Positions 49,744 to 57,875 of a stretch of DNA of 64,000 bases are shown one piece after another. How positions within the stretch are numbered: the stretch's first letter is position 1; each line of letters begins with the position of its first letter. The stretch comes from an uncultured Gammaproteobacteria bacterium. Lineage in GTDB: Bacteria > Pseudomonadota > Gammaproteobacteria > Pseudomonadales > Pseudohongiellaceae. Both the position numbers and the translations under genes were made by a program. The notes below the pieces were generated by a model. The model saw only the letters and a program-made list of their open reading frames with translations, had not been told where the DNA came from and did no database searches. The stretch is from NCBI GenBank assembly GCA_903837345.1, contig CAILUG010000054.1:86817-150816 (forward strand). The letters are read 5' to 3'.

Positions 49744-50432
49744 GACTTGCCACCCCCGGGATCACCTGACAAGGACTGCTGGTCGCAAGCAGACAGATCC
49801 GCAATGTGGGCAATGGCAATGTCGGCCATCGGATAACCGGCCAGTTGCCGGGGATCGGTAGCGTAGTGACCCTGGCGTACAAACACACTGGTAAGTCGCG
49901 AACCCCACACTTGTTTCATCGCCGCAAGGATACGCAGCTTGTCATCCACCATGACGTAATGGCGAGCCGGGTATAGTCGTTCAATATCACTGAGCATCTT
50001 CTCCTTGTGTACATAGACCAGCACCCTGCCCTCAACTGCGTCCCATAGTCCGGAACGCTGGATCTTGCGGGGCTGGAATACCACGTCGCCATCGGTAAGA
50101 ATCACGGTTGTGCCCCACTGGCTCAACTGCGCCAGCACATTGAGGGCTCCGGGATACAAACGCGAAGCAAAAGGATAATCCAGCAGAAACCCTGATATGC
50201 CGAGCAGCCCCGGATCACCCGGCGCCTCGTTACGATAACGTTGCAAGGCCCCCAGATAGTCGGCATAACCCAGCTCGGCCCGCAAGGCTTCAAAAACCTC
50301 CCAGTAACGATTGCGGTTGGCATCACCAAATACCGTGGTGAGATGTGCACTCAGATCTGCAGTGATCTGATCATTGTCGAGCAGTGTATTATCGACATCA
50401 ATCAGGAAAACCAGCTCATGCGTGGCTGTCAT
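49740..50432 (-). CDS. HAD-superfamily hydrolase
   Basis: A 230-residue phosphatase-like protein with motif I LIDVDNTLLDND (DxDxT form), motif II TVILTDGDV, and motif IV VMVDDKLRILAA. The cap is alpha-helical (residues 30-95). Substrate unknown; the neighbours make a sugar phosphate plausible. First gene of the HAD-tal-pgm-xfp(-gnd) series, divergent from tpiA across a 171-bp region. Confidence 0.85.
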   Translation of the reverse strand: MTATHELVFLIDVDNTLLDNDQITADLSAHLTTVFGDANRNRYWEVFEALRAELGYADYLGALQRYRNEAPGDPGLLGISGFLLDYPFASRLYPGALNVLAQLSQWGTTVILTDGDVVFQPRKIQRSGLWDAVEGRVLVYVHKEKMLSDIERLYPARHYVMVDDKLRILAAMKQVWGSRLTSVFVRQGHYATDPRQLAGYPMADIAIAHIADLSACDQQSLSGDPGGGKS

Positions 50433-50603
50433 GCGGGTAGGTTCTCAAAGGGCGACTGAGGACTGCGCCATCATACTGTTGCGCATTTGGCTGGCATAGT
50501 GCGCCAGCACTCACTGCTCCTCCGTGCGCAGTCGTACAGACTGAGCACGGCTGTTGCTGGAATTTGGGAGCAGGTGTTCATGACGACGAACACGGGGGAA
50601 GCC

Positions 50604-51350
50604 ATGCAGCCTTTGATTGCCGGAAACTGGAAGATGCACGGGCTGGCATCCCGGCTTGGAGAAATCGAGGCCGTAAGTGTCTCGATAAGAGCCAGGCCGA
50701 TTTATGCCGATGTCCTGATCTGCCCGCCGGCAACACTGCTCGCCCGCGCCGTGCAAGCAGCCGCGGGCAGCATCGCCATCGGTGGCCAGGACTGTGACTG
50801 TGAAAGCACCGGTGCATTCACTGGCGATATCAGCGCAGAAATGCTCAAGGACACCGGTGCCTGCGCAGTGATTGTCGGTCATTCGGAACGTCGTCAGCGT
50901 CATGGTGAGACCGATGCCATGGTAGCCGCCAAGGTCACCGCCGCCTGGCGTGCGGGGCTACTGGCCATTGTCTGCATTGGCGAGAGCGAGGCGCAGAGGC
51001 TGGCTGGCAAAGCCTTGACTGTATGTGGCGACCAGATTGCAGGCAGCTTGCCTGCAGTCATGGCCTCATCGGCAGTTGCGATTGGCTATGAACCGCTGTG
51101 GGCGATTGGCAGCGGCAGCATGCCAAGTCCGGAAGAAATAACGCAAATGCATCAGCATATCCGTCAATGCCTGGTGGCGCACTGGGGCGCGGCAGGCAAG
51201 CTGGTGCGCATCCTCTATGGCGGATCAGTAAAACCATCCAATGCACGCGAGATTCTGGCGCTACCCGAAGTTGGCGGCGCACTGGTAGGTGGAGAAAGCC
51301 TGGAGGCCATGGACTTTGAAACGATTTGCAGGAGCGTTCCCCCGGCTTGA
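50604..51350 (+). CDS. tpiA: Triose-phosphate isomerase
   Basis: Interconverts glyceraldehyde 3-phosphate and DHAP. From ATG 50604 the protein is 248 residues, starting MQPLIAGNWKMHG with Asn and Lys of the active site, then VIVGHSERR (His), AIGYEPLWAIG (Glu) and YGGSVKP, GALVGGESL. GGGGGA precedes this ATG; an ATG at 50580 (MTTNTGEA) is also possible. Many gammaproteobacteria carry tpiA by secG; here it sits in the sugar-phosphate island. Confidence 0.94.
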   Translation: MQPLIAGNWKMHGLASRLGEIEAVSVSIRARPIYADVLICPPATLLARAVQAAAGSIAIGGQDCDCESTGAFTGDISAEMLKDTGACAVIVGHSERRQRHGETDAMVAAKVTAAWRAGLLAIVCIGESEAQRLAGKALTVCGDQIAGSLPAVMASSAVAIGYEPLWAIGSGSMPSPEEITQMHQHIRQCLVAHWGAAGKLVRILYGGSVKPSNAREILALPEVGGALVGGESLEAMDFETICRSVPPA

Positions 51351-51401
51351 CGTCGCCGGGATCAGCACGGAACCGTGCGTCTCCCGGGTAGCAGTTCGTT
51401 C

Positions 51402-52364
51402 CTACCAGGTCTCTGGCAGGTTTTCGTCAGAGCCTGCCTCTACCAGAATCTTGCCGAACTGCTCCAGCGCAATGGCCTTGATCTCGTAGGACAGTTTCTG
51501 GAACAGATGACGGGAGGCGGCATTCTTGCGCCACATCGCGATGTGGGTGCGGGTGAGATCCTCGTCCTCCAGTTTGGCAGACTTCAGGTTTTCTGACTGG
51601 TTAAGCTCTGCCTGCAGAAACAATTCCGGCAGGAAGGCTATGCCCATGCCCATCATCGCCATCAGGCGCATTGACGACAGTGTATTGGCCTCCTGTTGCC
51701 GCAGCAGGTTCGCCCCGTATTTCTCGCACAAGTTGACGATCGGCCTGTGCAAATGGTGCATGTCGTCAATACACAGCACGGCCTGCTGGTGCAGATCTCG
51801 GCCCTTGAGCTTCTGCTTTTTCGCGAGCGGATGATCAATGTGGAAAACTGCATGAATGGCTTCGGTAAACAGCGGCCGGATGCGATTGCTGCCTGCACTC
51901 ATCGGCAGCACAGTGAGGATCAGATCGTAAAGGCCGGCATCGAGTCCCTGCTCGAGTTTGCGCGGTACTGTTTCATGGATATGCAGTTTCAGCAGCGGAA
52001 AGCGCTGATGCAGTTGCGGCAGCACCCGCGGCAGCAGATAAGGGCCAATGGTGGGCGACACGCCCATACGGTAGGTGCCTGACATCTCGTGTTGCACCTG
52101 CTCGCTCATGTCTGCCAGTTGCTGGTAATGATCGAGAATTTCGCGTGCCAGTGGCAGCAGTTCGCGGCCGGCCGGCGACAGCAAGGTGCCGGCGCGCGAG
52201 CGATCGAACAATTGTTTGCCCAGCAGTGCTTCCAGCGCTGCCACCTGGATAGTCAGTGCCGGCTGGGTCAGGCCCAGTTGCTCGGCGGCTCCGCGAAAAC
52301 TGGAAGCACGCGCCACCGTCAGAAAATATTCCAGCTGTTTTATTGAAGGTCGCTTGATGCTCAT
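51402..52364 (-). CDS. LysR-type regulator, OxyR-like but lacking the peroxidatic Cys
   Basis: A 320-residue regulator with an N-terminal winged helix (IKQLEYFLTVARASSFRGAAEQLGLTQPALT) and a periplasmic-binding-like effector domain close to OxyR. In E. coli OxyR the reactive Cys199 and resolving Cys208 are nine residues apart. Lining up on Cys213 here (NLCEKYGA), the position of Cys199 is His204 (MHHLHRP); only the resolving-type Cys remains, plus a Cys198. So it is unlikely to sense H2O2 by the standard disulfide. Divergent from the 71-residue membrane protein gene. Confidence 0.87.
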   Translation of the reverse strand: MSIKRPSIKQLEYFLTVARASSFRGAAEQLGLTQPALTIQVAALEALLGKQLFDRSRAGTLLSPAGRELLPLAREILDHYQQLADMSEQVQHEMSGTYRMGVSPTIGPYLLPRVLPQLHQRFPLLKLHIHETVPRKLEQGLDAGLYDLILTVLPMSAGSNRIRPLFTEAIHAVFHIDHPLAKKQKLKGRDLHQQAVLCIDDMHHLHRPIVNLCEKYGANLLRQQEANTLSSMRLMAMMGMGIAFLPELFLQAELNQSENLKSAKLEDEDLTRTHIAMWRKNAASRHLFQKLSYEIKAIALEQFGKILVEAGSDENLPETW

Positions 52365-52404
52365 CACTGCGTCCAAAGGGAAAACTGCCAGCCCGGTTTT
52401 GACT

Positions 52405-52432
52405 GGTTTATGAACCCATACTGCAGGTTTAT
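52405..52432. promoter_or_regulatory. Direct GGTTTAT pair upstream of the LysR gene
   Basis: GGTTTAT at 52405-52411 and 52426-52432, 21 bp (two helical turns) apart, in the 139-bp divergent region. A possible autoregulatory site for the LysR protein; the T-N11-A pattern was not confirmed. Confidence 0.3.
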
Positions 52433-52503
52433 CGGAGTACAATAGCAGCCTGGATTTGACATGCCACCAACTTCATCCTGAACAATTGCCTGCAAACCCC
52501 ACT

Positions 52504-52719
52504 ATGTCCGCAACCGATACGCCAGAACAACCAGCCAGCGCAGCAGCAGAGGCCAAACCACTACCGGCCACGCCACCTGCCCGCGAATACGACAGAACCG
52601 GCTTCTATCCGCCTGAAGGCAAGAAATTCAGGATCTGGGCCTTGCTGGGCTGGAACGTTGCGATCATCGTGCTGTTTGCCATTGTCGCAGCCATAATCAA
52701 TAACCTGGCACTCGGGTAG
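52504..52719 (+). CDS. Small single-pass membrane protein, hypothetical
   Basis: A 71-residue protein: Ala/Pro/Glu-rich N-terminal half, REYDRTGFYPPEGKKFR linker, and a C-terminal helix (WALLGWNVAIIVLFAIVAAIINN, residues 46-68). No family recognised. It may be controlled by the divergent LysR regulator. Confidence 0.6.
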   Translation: MSATDTPEQPASAAAEAKPLPATPPAREYDRTGFYPPEGKKFRIWALLGWNVAIIVLFAIVAAIINNLALG

Positions 52720-52734
52720 CCGTCAGCCGGCGCC

Positions 52735-53334
52735 TCAGTTGTTCATTGCCTTGATATAAAGCTCTATCTGTTGCAGCCTGGCAATCGGATCTTCCAGTTC
52801 CAGCAAAGTCTGCTTTTCCTTGCTGGCTATCGGCAGCAGGTCGCTGAGCCGCCAGGCCACTTCCCGCAGATTGTCAAAGCTCACGTCCAGCCTGAGTTCG
52901 GCAATGGCAGGATGGCGTGACAGCCCCTTCAACAGTTCCACATATTCTTCAAACTCGCTGCCCACCTCCACTGCTGCCGCGGAAACTGCATCCTGGTTTC
53001 TGTACTTGACCACTGCCCGACACAGTTGATTGCTTTCACGCCAGGTTTCCACCAGCTGGAAAGTACGTTTGCCTTCCGCGGTAATGCCCAGCAAACCGTT
53101 GGGCAGCTGGTTCCAGTCGACCACTTCGCAAAAAGTGCCAACCCTGTGCACATCCAGTTTCTGCCCGAGCCGCATCACTTCACTGCCCTCCGAGATCAGC
53201 ACTATGCCGAAACCGCTGCCGTCACGCAGACACTGGGCCACCATGTCGATATAGCGGGGTTCAAAAATCTGCAGCGAGATGCGCCCCTTCGGAAACATCA
53301 CTGAATTCAGGGGGAACAGCGGAATGGTATCCAT
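52735..53334 (-). CDS. LON substrate-binding-domain protein
   Basis: A 199-residue protein consisting of the Lon N-terminal fold only, without ATPase or protease parts. It starts MDTIPLFPLNSVMFPKGRISL and has EPRYIDMVAQCL and GIVLISEGSEV. Similar stand-alone proteins are widespread in gammaproteobacteria; role unknown. Starts 13 bases after the mpl stop. Upstream frame from 53403 is not conserved. Confidence 0.87.
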   Translation of the reverse strand: MDTIPLFPLNSVMFPKGRISLQIFEPRYIDMVAQCLRDGSGFGIVLISEGSEVMRLGQKLDVHRVGTFCEVVDWNQLPNGLLGITAEGKRTFQLVETWRESNQLCRAVVKYRNQDAVSAAAVEVGSEFEEYVELLKGLSRHPAIAELRLDVSFDNLREVAWRLSDLLPIASKEKQTLLELEDPIARLQQIELYIKAMNN

Positions 53335-53347
53335 CTGTGTCTGCACT

Positions 53348-54745
53348 TCAGCTGTCCTGCAAAGCCGTGAGCAAACGCTGATGCAGGCCTTCGAAACCAC
53401 CATTGCTCATGATCACCACCTGATCACCCGCTTGCAGATGACCCTTGAGCCAGGCCAGCATTGATTCGGTATTGTCCATGCTGAGGAATTCAGCTTTGGC
53501 GGCTTGCGCAATTGCCTCAAGATCAAGTTTGGTGGCAGTACTTTTGTACCACAGCACCACATCGGCAGCGTCAACCGAAGCCGCGAGTGTGTGCTGGTGA
53601 TAGCCCATCTTCATCGTGTTGGAGCGGGCTTCTATCACCGCAATCAGACGACCGGCCGCGTGATTTTTCTGCATCGTGGCACGCAAGCCTTTCAGTGTTG
53701 TTTCGATTGCAGTCGGATGGTGCGCAAAATCATCATAGACACTGATATCGCGCACTTTGCCGATCAGTTCAAGCCGCCGTTTCACACCGGCAAAGCCCGC
53801 CAAAGCCTCCGCACTGATCTTCAACGGCACCCCGGCATGGGCGGCGGCAGCAACCGCGGCCGTGGCGTTCTGCATATTATGGTCGCCCAGCATGCCCCAA
53901 CTCACCTCGGCGCTGTCATTGCCGTGCTGGATGCGAAAGGCAGAACCATCAGCACTGATTGGCGAGTAGCTCCAATCCGCGCCGGGGGACCCGGTGATGC
54001 CGCAACGCTGCAGCCCACACCAGACAGTACGGACTTTCTCGCCCTGCACTGCAAACACCTGTTCCAGCGTGGCGGAACCCGTGGGCGCCACTATCAGCCC
54101 GTTTTGCGGAATGGTTTTGCACAGATGCTGAAACTGGAGCTGGATGTCTTCGACATTGCGGAAAATGTCGGCATGGTCAAACTCCAGGTTGCCCATGATG
54201 ACCGTGCGCGCCAGGTAATGAATGAACTTGGAACGTTTGTCAAAAAATGCACTGTCGTATTCGTCGGCTTCGATCACGAAGAAATCCGAGCTGCCCAGGC
54301 GGGCGGAAACGCTGAAATTCTTCGGAACACCACCGATCAGGTAGCCAGGGTCCATGCCGGCATGGTCGAGGATCCACGCCAGCATGCTGGTGGTGGTGGT
54401 CTTGCCGTGGGTGCCGGCGACTCCCAGCACCCAGCGTCCGCGCAGCACATGCTCCGCCAGCCAGGCCGGGCCGGAGGTAAACGGCAGGCCGTGTTCAAGA
54501 ATGTACTCGACCGAAGCATTGCCGCGCGAGCAAGTGTTGCCGATCACGATCAGGTCAGGCTTGTTGGCGAGCATGTGCTGCGGGTCATAGCCGCTGCAGA
54601 GCGCTATGCCCTGCTGTTCCAGCTGGGTGCTCATCGGCGGGTAGACATTCTGGTCGGAACCGCTGACTTCGAAGCCGAGCTGTTTGGCCAGCACGGCCAG
54701 GCTGCCCATGAAAGTACCGCAAATACCGAGAATATGAATGCGCAT
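53348..54745 (-). CDS. mpl: UDP-N-acetylmuramate:tripeptide ligase
   Basis: Re-uses murein tripeptide by joining it to UDP-MurNAc. The 465-residue Mur ligase begins MRIHILGICGTFMGSLA and has the ATP loop GVAGTHGKTTTTSML and VYDDFAHHPTAI. C-terminal ligase domain intact. Divergent from the PPi-PFK gene. Confidence 0.95.
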   Translation of the reverse strand: MRIHILGICGTFMGSLAVLAKQLGFEVSGSDQNVYPPMSTQLEQQGIALCSGYDPQHMLANKPDLIVIGNTCSRGNASVEYILEHGLPFTSGPAWLAEHVLRGRWVLGVAGTHGKTTTTSMLAWILDHAGMDPGYLIGGVPKNFSVSARLGSSDFFVIEADEYDSAFFDKRSKFIHYLARTVIMGNLEFDHADIFRNVEDIQLQFQHLCKTIPQNGLIVAPTGSATLEQVFAVQGEKVRTVWCGLQRCGITGSPGADWSYSPISADGSAFRIQHGNDSAEVSWGMLGDHNMQNATAAVAAAAHAGVPLKISAEALAGFAGVKRRLELIGKVRDISVYDDFAHHPTAIETTLKGLRATMQKNHAAGRLIAVIEARSNTMKMGYHQHTLAASVDAADVVLWYKSTATKLDLEAIAQAAKAEFLSMDNTESMLAWLKGHLQAGDQVVIMSNGGFEGLHQRLLTALQDS

Positions 54746-54866
54746 GAAGAAGGATCGTATACGAAGGTGGCCGGATTGTCGCAAAAGCCGGCGATTATTC
54801 CTATTGGCTCTATATTCCGGCTGCCCGTAAAAAGTAGAATCGCGGCAACGTAATCAGGAGCCTCCG

Positions 54867-56132
54867 ATGTCCAAGCAAGCCAACAACATCTTCTACGCCC
54901 AGTCCGGTGGCGTGACTGCCGTCATCAATGCCTCCGCCTGTGGCGTGATCGAAACCGCCCGCAACCACTCTGAGTTGGGCAAGGTATTTGCCGGCCGCAA
55001 CGGCATCATCGGCGCGCTGCGTGAGGAACTGATTGATACCAGCGTGGAAAGTGCTGCCACCATTGCCGATCTGCGTCACACACCGGCCGGCGCATTCGGC
55101 TCCTGCCGTTACAAGCTGAAAAGTGTCGAGCAGAACCGGGCTGAATACGAACGTCTGATCGACGTGTTCAAAGCCCATGACATCGGCTATTTCTTCTACA
55201 ACGGTGGCGGCGACTCGCAAGACACCGCCAACAAGGTGGCGCAGTTCAGCCAGCAGATGAATTTTCCGATCACCTGCATCGGCATTCCCAAGACTGTCGA
55301 CAACGATCTGCCGATTACCGACACCTGCCCCGGTTTTGGTTCAGTCGCCAAATACGTGGCCGTGTCGATCCGCGAAGCGGGCCTGGATGTAGCCTCGATG
55401 TGCGAAAGCTCCACCAAGGTATTTGTGATGGAAGTGATGGGCCGCCACGCCGGCTGGATCGCCGGTGCTGCCGGCTTGGCCGCCGAAAATGAGGGTGATG
55501 CACCGCACATCATCGTGTTCCCGGAAATTGCGTTCGATCAAGCTGCATTCCTGGCCAAAGTGAAGGAATCAGTCGGCAAATACGGTTATTGCGCGATAGT
55601 CGTCAGTGAAGGCGCCCACTATGCCGACGGCACTTTTCTCGCTGATGCCGGCAGCAAGGATGCCTTCGGTCATGTGCAACTTGGTGGTGTAGCGCCAACT
55701 CTGGCGACGATGATCAAGGCCGAGCTCGGCTACAAATATCACTGGGCAGTGTCCGATTACCTGCAACGCGCCGCCCGTCACATCGCTTCGGGTACTGACG
55801 TGGCACAAGCCTATGCGATGGGCCAGGCAGCGGTTGAGCTGGCCTTGGCCGGCAAGAATGCCGTGATGCCGATCATCGTGCGCGAAAGCAGCAACCCCTA
55901 TCGCTGGAGCGTGGGCGAAGCCAGACTGAGCGACGTTGCCAACGTCGAGAAGAAAATGCCGCGCGACTTCATCACTGCCGACGGTTTCGGCATCACCGCC
56001 AAAGCGCGTGAATATTTCGCACCATTGATTCTCGGGGAAGACTATCCACCCTACCGGAATGGTTTGCCCCAGTATGCGCGCCTGCAGCAGGTACTGGTGC
56101 CGAAGAAACTGGCGCCGTGGACTGGCAAATAA
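54867..56132 (+). CDS. pfp: PPi-dependent 6-phosphofructokinase
   Basis: Reversible phosphorylation of fructose 6-phosphate by pyrophosphate. The 421-residue protein has YNGGGDSQDTA with Asp116 in place of the Gly of ATP-dependent enzymes, and PKTVDND with Lys142; both are determinants for PPi. The catalytic Asp145 is present. It belongs to the GGGDS group and differs from E. coli PfkA throughout. AGGAG sits before the ATG. With Xfp, Tal and Tpi this would let hexose and pentose phosphates flow both ways at low ATP cost. Confidence 0.93.
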   Translation: MSKQANNIFYAQSGGVTAVINASACGVIETARNHSELGKVFAGRNGIIGALREELIDTSVESAATIADLRHTPAGAFGSCRYKLKSVEQNRAEYERLIDVFKAHDIGYFFYNGGGDSQDTANKVAQFSQQMNFPITCIGIPKTVDNDLPITDTCPGFGSVAKYVAVSIREAGLDVASMCESSTKVFVMEVMGRHAGWIAGAAGLAAENEGDAPHIIVFPEIAFDQAAFLAKVKESVGKYGYCAIVVSEGAHYADGTFLADAGSKDAFGHVQLGGVAPTLATMIKAELGYKYHWAVSDYLQRAARHIASGTDVAQAYAMGQAAVELALAGKNAVMPIIVRESSNPYRWSVGEARLSDVANVEKKMPRDFITADGFGITAKAREYFAPLILGEDYPPYRNGLPQYARLQQVLVPKKLAPWTGK

Positions 56133-56155
56133 GCTTAAAAGGGATAAAGAAAAAC

Positions 56156-56175
56156 ACAGGCAAATCCACGCCTGT
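56156..56175 (+). other. Hairpin downstream of pfp
   Basis: ACAGGC / GCCTGT arms around eight bases, 24 bp past the pfp stop. Without a T run, so probably a stabilising or weak termination hairpin. Confidence 0.4.
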
Positions 56176-56201
56176 TAACTGCACTGACCATCCTTGTTTT
56201 C

Positions 56202-56225
56202 AATTCCCCCGAATTCGGGGGAATT
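56202..56225. promoter_or_regulatory. 24-bp perfect palindrome before the AEC transporter gene
   Basis: AATTCCCCC / GGGGGAATT with central GAATTC. It lies 27 bp upstream of the transporter ATG. It could be an operator, or form a 3' hairpin for pfp together with the hairpin at 56156. A T run is lacking. Confidence 0.4.
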
Positions 56226-56251
56226 CCTGTTTGCGCTATTGAACGACAACC

Positions 56252-57139
56252 ATGCTGCTGAACATTCTTGCTGTCATCGCCCCGGTCTTCATCTGCGCCC
56301 TGCTCGGCTATGGCTGGGTGAAAAAGGGGCTCGCGTTTGACACACCCTTTGTATCGCGACTGGTGATGGAAATCGGCGCTCCCTGCCTGATTTTCTCCAC
56401 CTTCATGGAAATCAATGTCGACCTGGGCGCCTTCAAGCAGATGGCGCTGGCAGCATTCGTGGCGATGCTGGTGTTTGGCATGATCAGTGGTACGGCGCTG
56501 CAGCTGGCGAAACTGGATCAGCGTACCTGGCTGCCTGGCCAGGTGTTTCCCAATGTCGGCAACATGGGTATGCCGCTTTGCCTGCTGGCCTTCGGCAATG
56601 AAGGTCTGGCGCTGGGGATGACCTATTTCATGGTCAATACCGTGTTCGCGTTTACGATCGGCATGATGATCTCTTCCGGCAAATTGTCGTTCAGGGAACT
56701 GCTGCGCAACCCGATGTTCTATTCGGTAATCCTCACTGTTATTTGCCTGTTCTCCGGCATCAGGCCCCCGCAATGGATCCAGAACACCACCAAATTGCTG
56801 GGCAATTTCACTATTCCGCTGATGCTGATCGCAATGGGAGTGTCATTGGCACGCTTCGAGATTGCCAGTATCAAACGCAGCGCAGCGCTCTCGCTGCTGA
56901 GGTTGGGCATGGGCTTTGGCGTGGGGGTGGTGCTGGCTCATCTGCTCGGTCTCACTGGCGTGGCGCGTGGCATCATGATTCTGCAGAGTTCGATGCCGGT
57001 GGCGGTGTTTTCGTACCTGTTCGCGGTGCGCTTCAACCGCAGCCCTGAGGAAGTGGCCGGCACCGTGGTGATTTCCACACTATTGTCGTTTGCAACCTTG
57101 CCGGCCCTGCTGTGGTTTATTCTGCAAACGCCAGCCTGA
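56252..57139 (+). CDS. AEC-family transporter
   Basis: A 295-residue inner-membrane protein with about ten hydrophobic segments in two repeats of the auxin-efflux-carrier fold (GYGWVKKGLAFDTPFVSRLVMEIGAPCLIFS at the start; NVGNMGMPLCLLAFGNEG; QSSMPVAVFSYLFAVRF with the second-repeat motif). Such proteins in bacteria export organic acids or amino acids; the substrate here is unknown. Upstream palindrome may control it. Confidence 0.82.
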   Translation: MLLNILAVIAPVFICALLGYGWVKKGLAFDTPFVSRLVMEIGAPCLIFSTFMEINVDLGAFKQMALAAFVAMLVFGMISGTALQLAKLDQRTWLPGQVFPNVGNMGMPLCLLAFGNEGLALGMTYFMVNTVFAFTIGMMISSGKLSFRELLRNPMFYSVILTVICLFSGIRPPQWIQNTTKLLGNFTIPLMLIAMGVSLARFEIASIKRSAALSLLRLGMGFGVGVVLAHLLGLTGVARGIMILQSSMPVAVFSYLFAVRFNRSPEEVAGTVVISTLLSFATLPALLWFILQTPA

Positions 57140-57156
57140 CAAGTCAGGAACCAGGC

Positions 57157-57795
57157 TCAAGGCGCCAGCCTGCTGATTTCCCATTGTCCGCTCTGCTGCA
57201 ATGAATAGCGGAAGCGGTCATGCAGCCGGTTGCTGCCGCCCTGCCAGAATTCGATCTCTTGCGGCACTACCCGGTAACCACCCCAGAAATCCGGCAGCGG
57301 CACTTCCCCGTTCTGGAACTTGTGACGCATCGACTCGAGCTGGGACAACAGGAACTTGCGTGAGGATAACGCGGTGCTTTGTTGTGAGGCCCAGGACGCC
57401 AGTTGGGATTCGCGTGGTCGGGTTGCGAAATATCTGGCTGATTCGAGCAGGCTGACTTTTTCCGCGCGACCGCCGATTTTCACTTGCCGCTCCAGTGCAT
57501 GCCACGGAAACAATACGTTCACGTGCTGGTTGACAGCCATTTCCCTGGCTTTGCGGCTGTTGTAATTGGTAAAGAATACCAGCCCGCGTGCATCAAAACT
57601 TTTCAACAACACGATGCGCTGGGAGGGGCGCTGATCCTCACCCACAGTGGCCAGCACCATCGCGGTGGGATCCAGTATTGCCGAGGTGATGGCTTGCTGT
57701 TGCCAGGCAGCAAACAGCTGCATGGGATCAGCCGGCAATTCATTGCGGCTCAACCCACCCTGCAGATAATCGCGACGAAATTCTTCAAGATTCAT
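57157..57795 (-). CDS. pdxH: Pyridoxamine 5'-phosphate oxidase
   Basis: FMN enzyme making pyridoxal 5'-phosphate. The 212-residue protein begins MNLEEFRRDYLQGGL and has PSQRIVLLKSFDARG, FFTNYNSRKA (FMN phosphate) and FWGGYRVVPQEIEFWQGG. It depends on FMN from RibF. Converges on the AEC transporter gene. Confidence 0.95.
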   Translation of the reverse strand: MNLEEFRRDYLQGGLSRNELPADPMQLFAAWQQQAITSAILDPTAMVLATVGEDQRPSQRIVLLKSFDARGLVFFTNYNSRKAREMAVNQHVNVLFPWHALERQVKIGGRAEKVSLLESARYFATRPRESQLASWASQQSTALSSRKFLLSQLESMRHKFQNGEVPLPDFWGGYRVVPQEIEFWQGGSNRLHDRFRYSLQQSGQWEISRLAP

Positions 57796-57875
57796 GACTC
57801 AACCCTTTTGGCCCTGGCCCGGCGGGTTGGAGTATAGTGGCGCGTGTTCAGCAAGCAAGCCATAGAGGAGCTTTC

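Noticed and set aside
53504..54853. 449-codon frame antisense to mpl
   Set aside because: Complement of mpl; mpl has all Mur ligase motifs.
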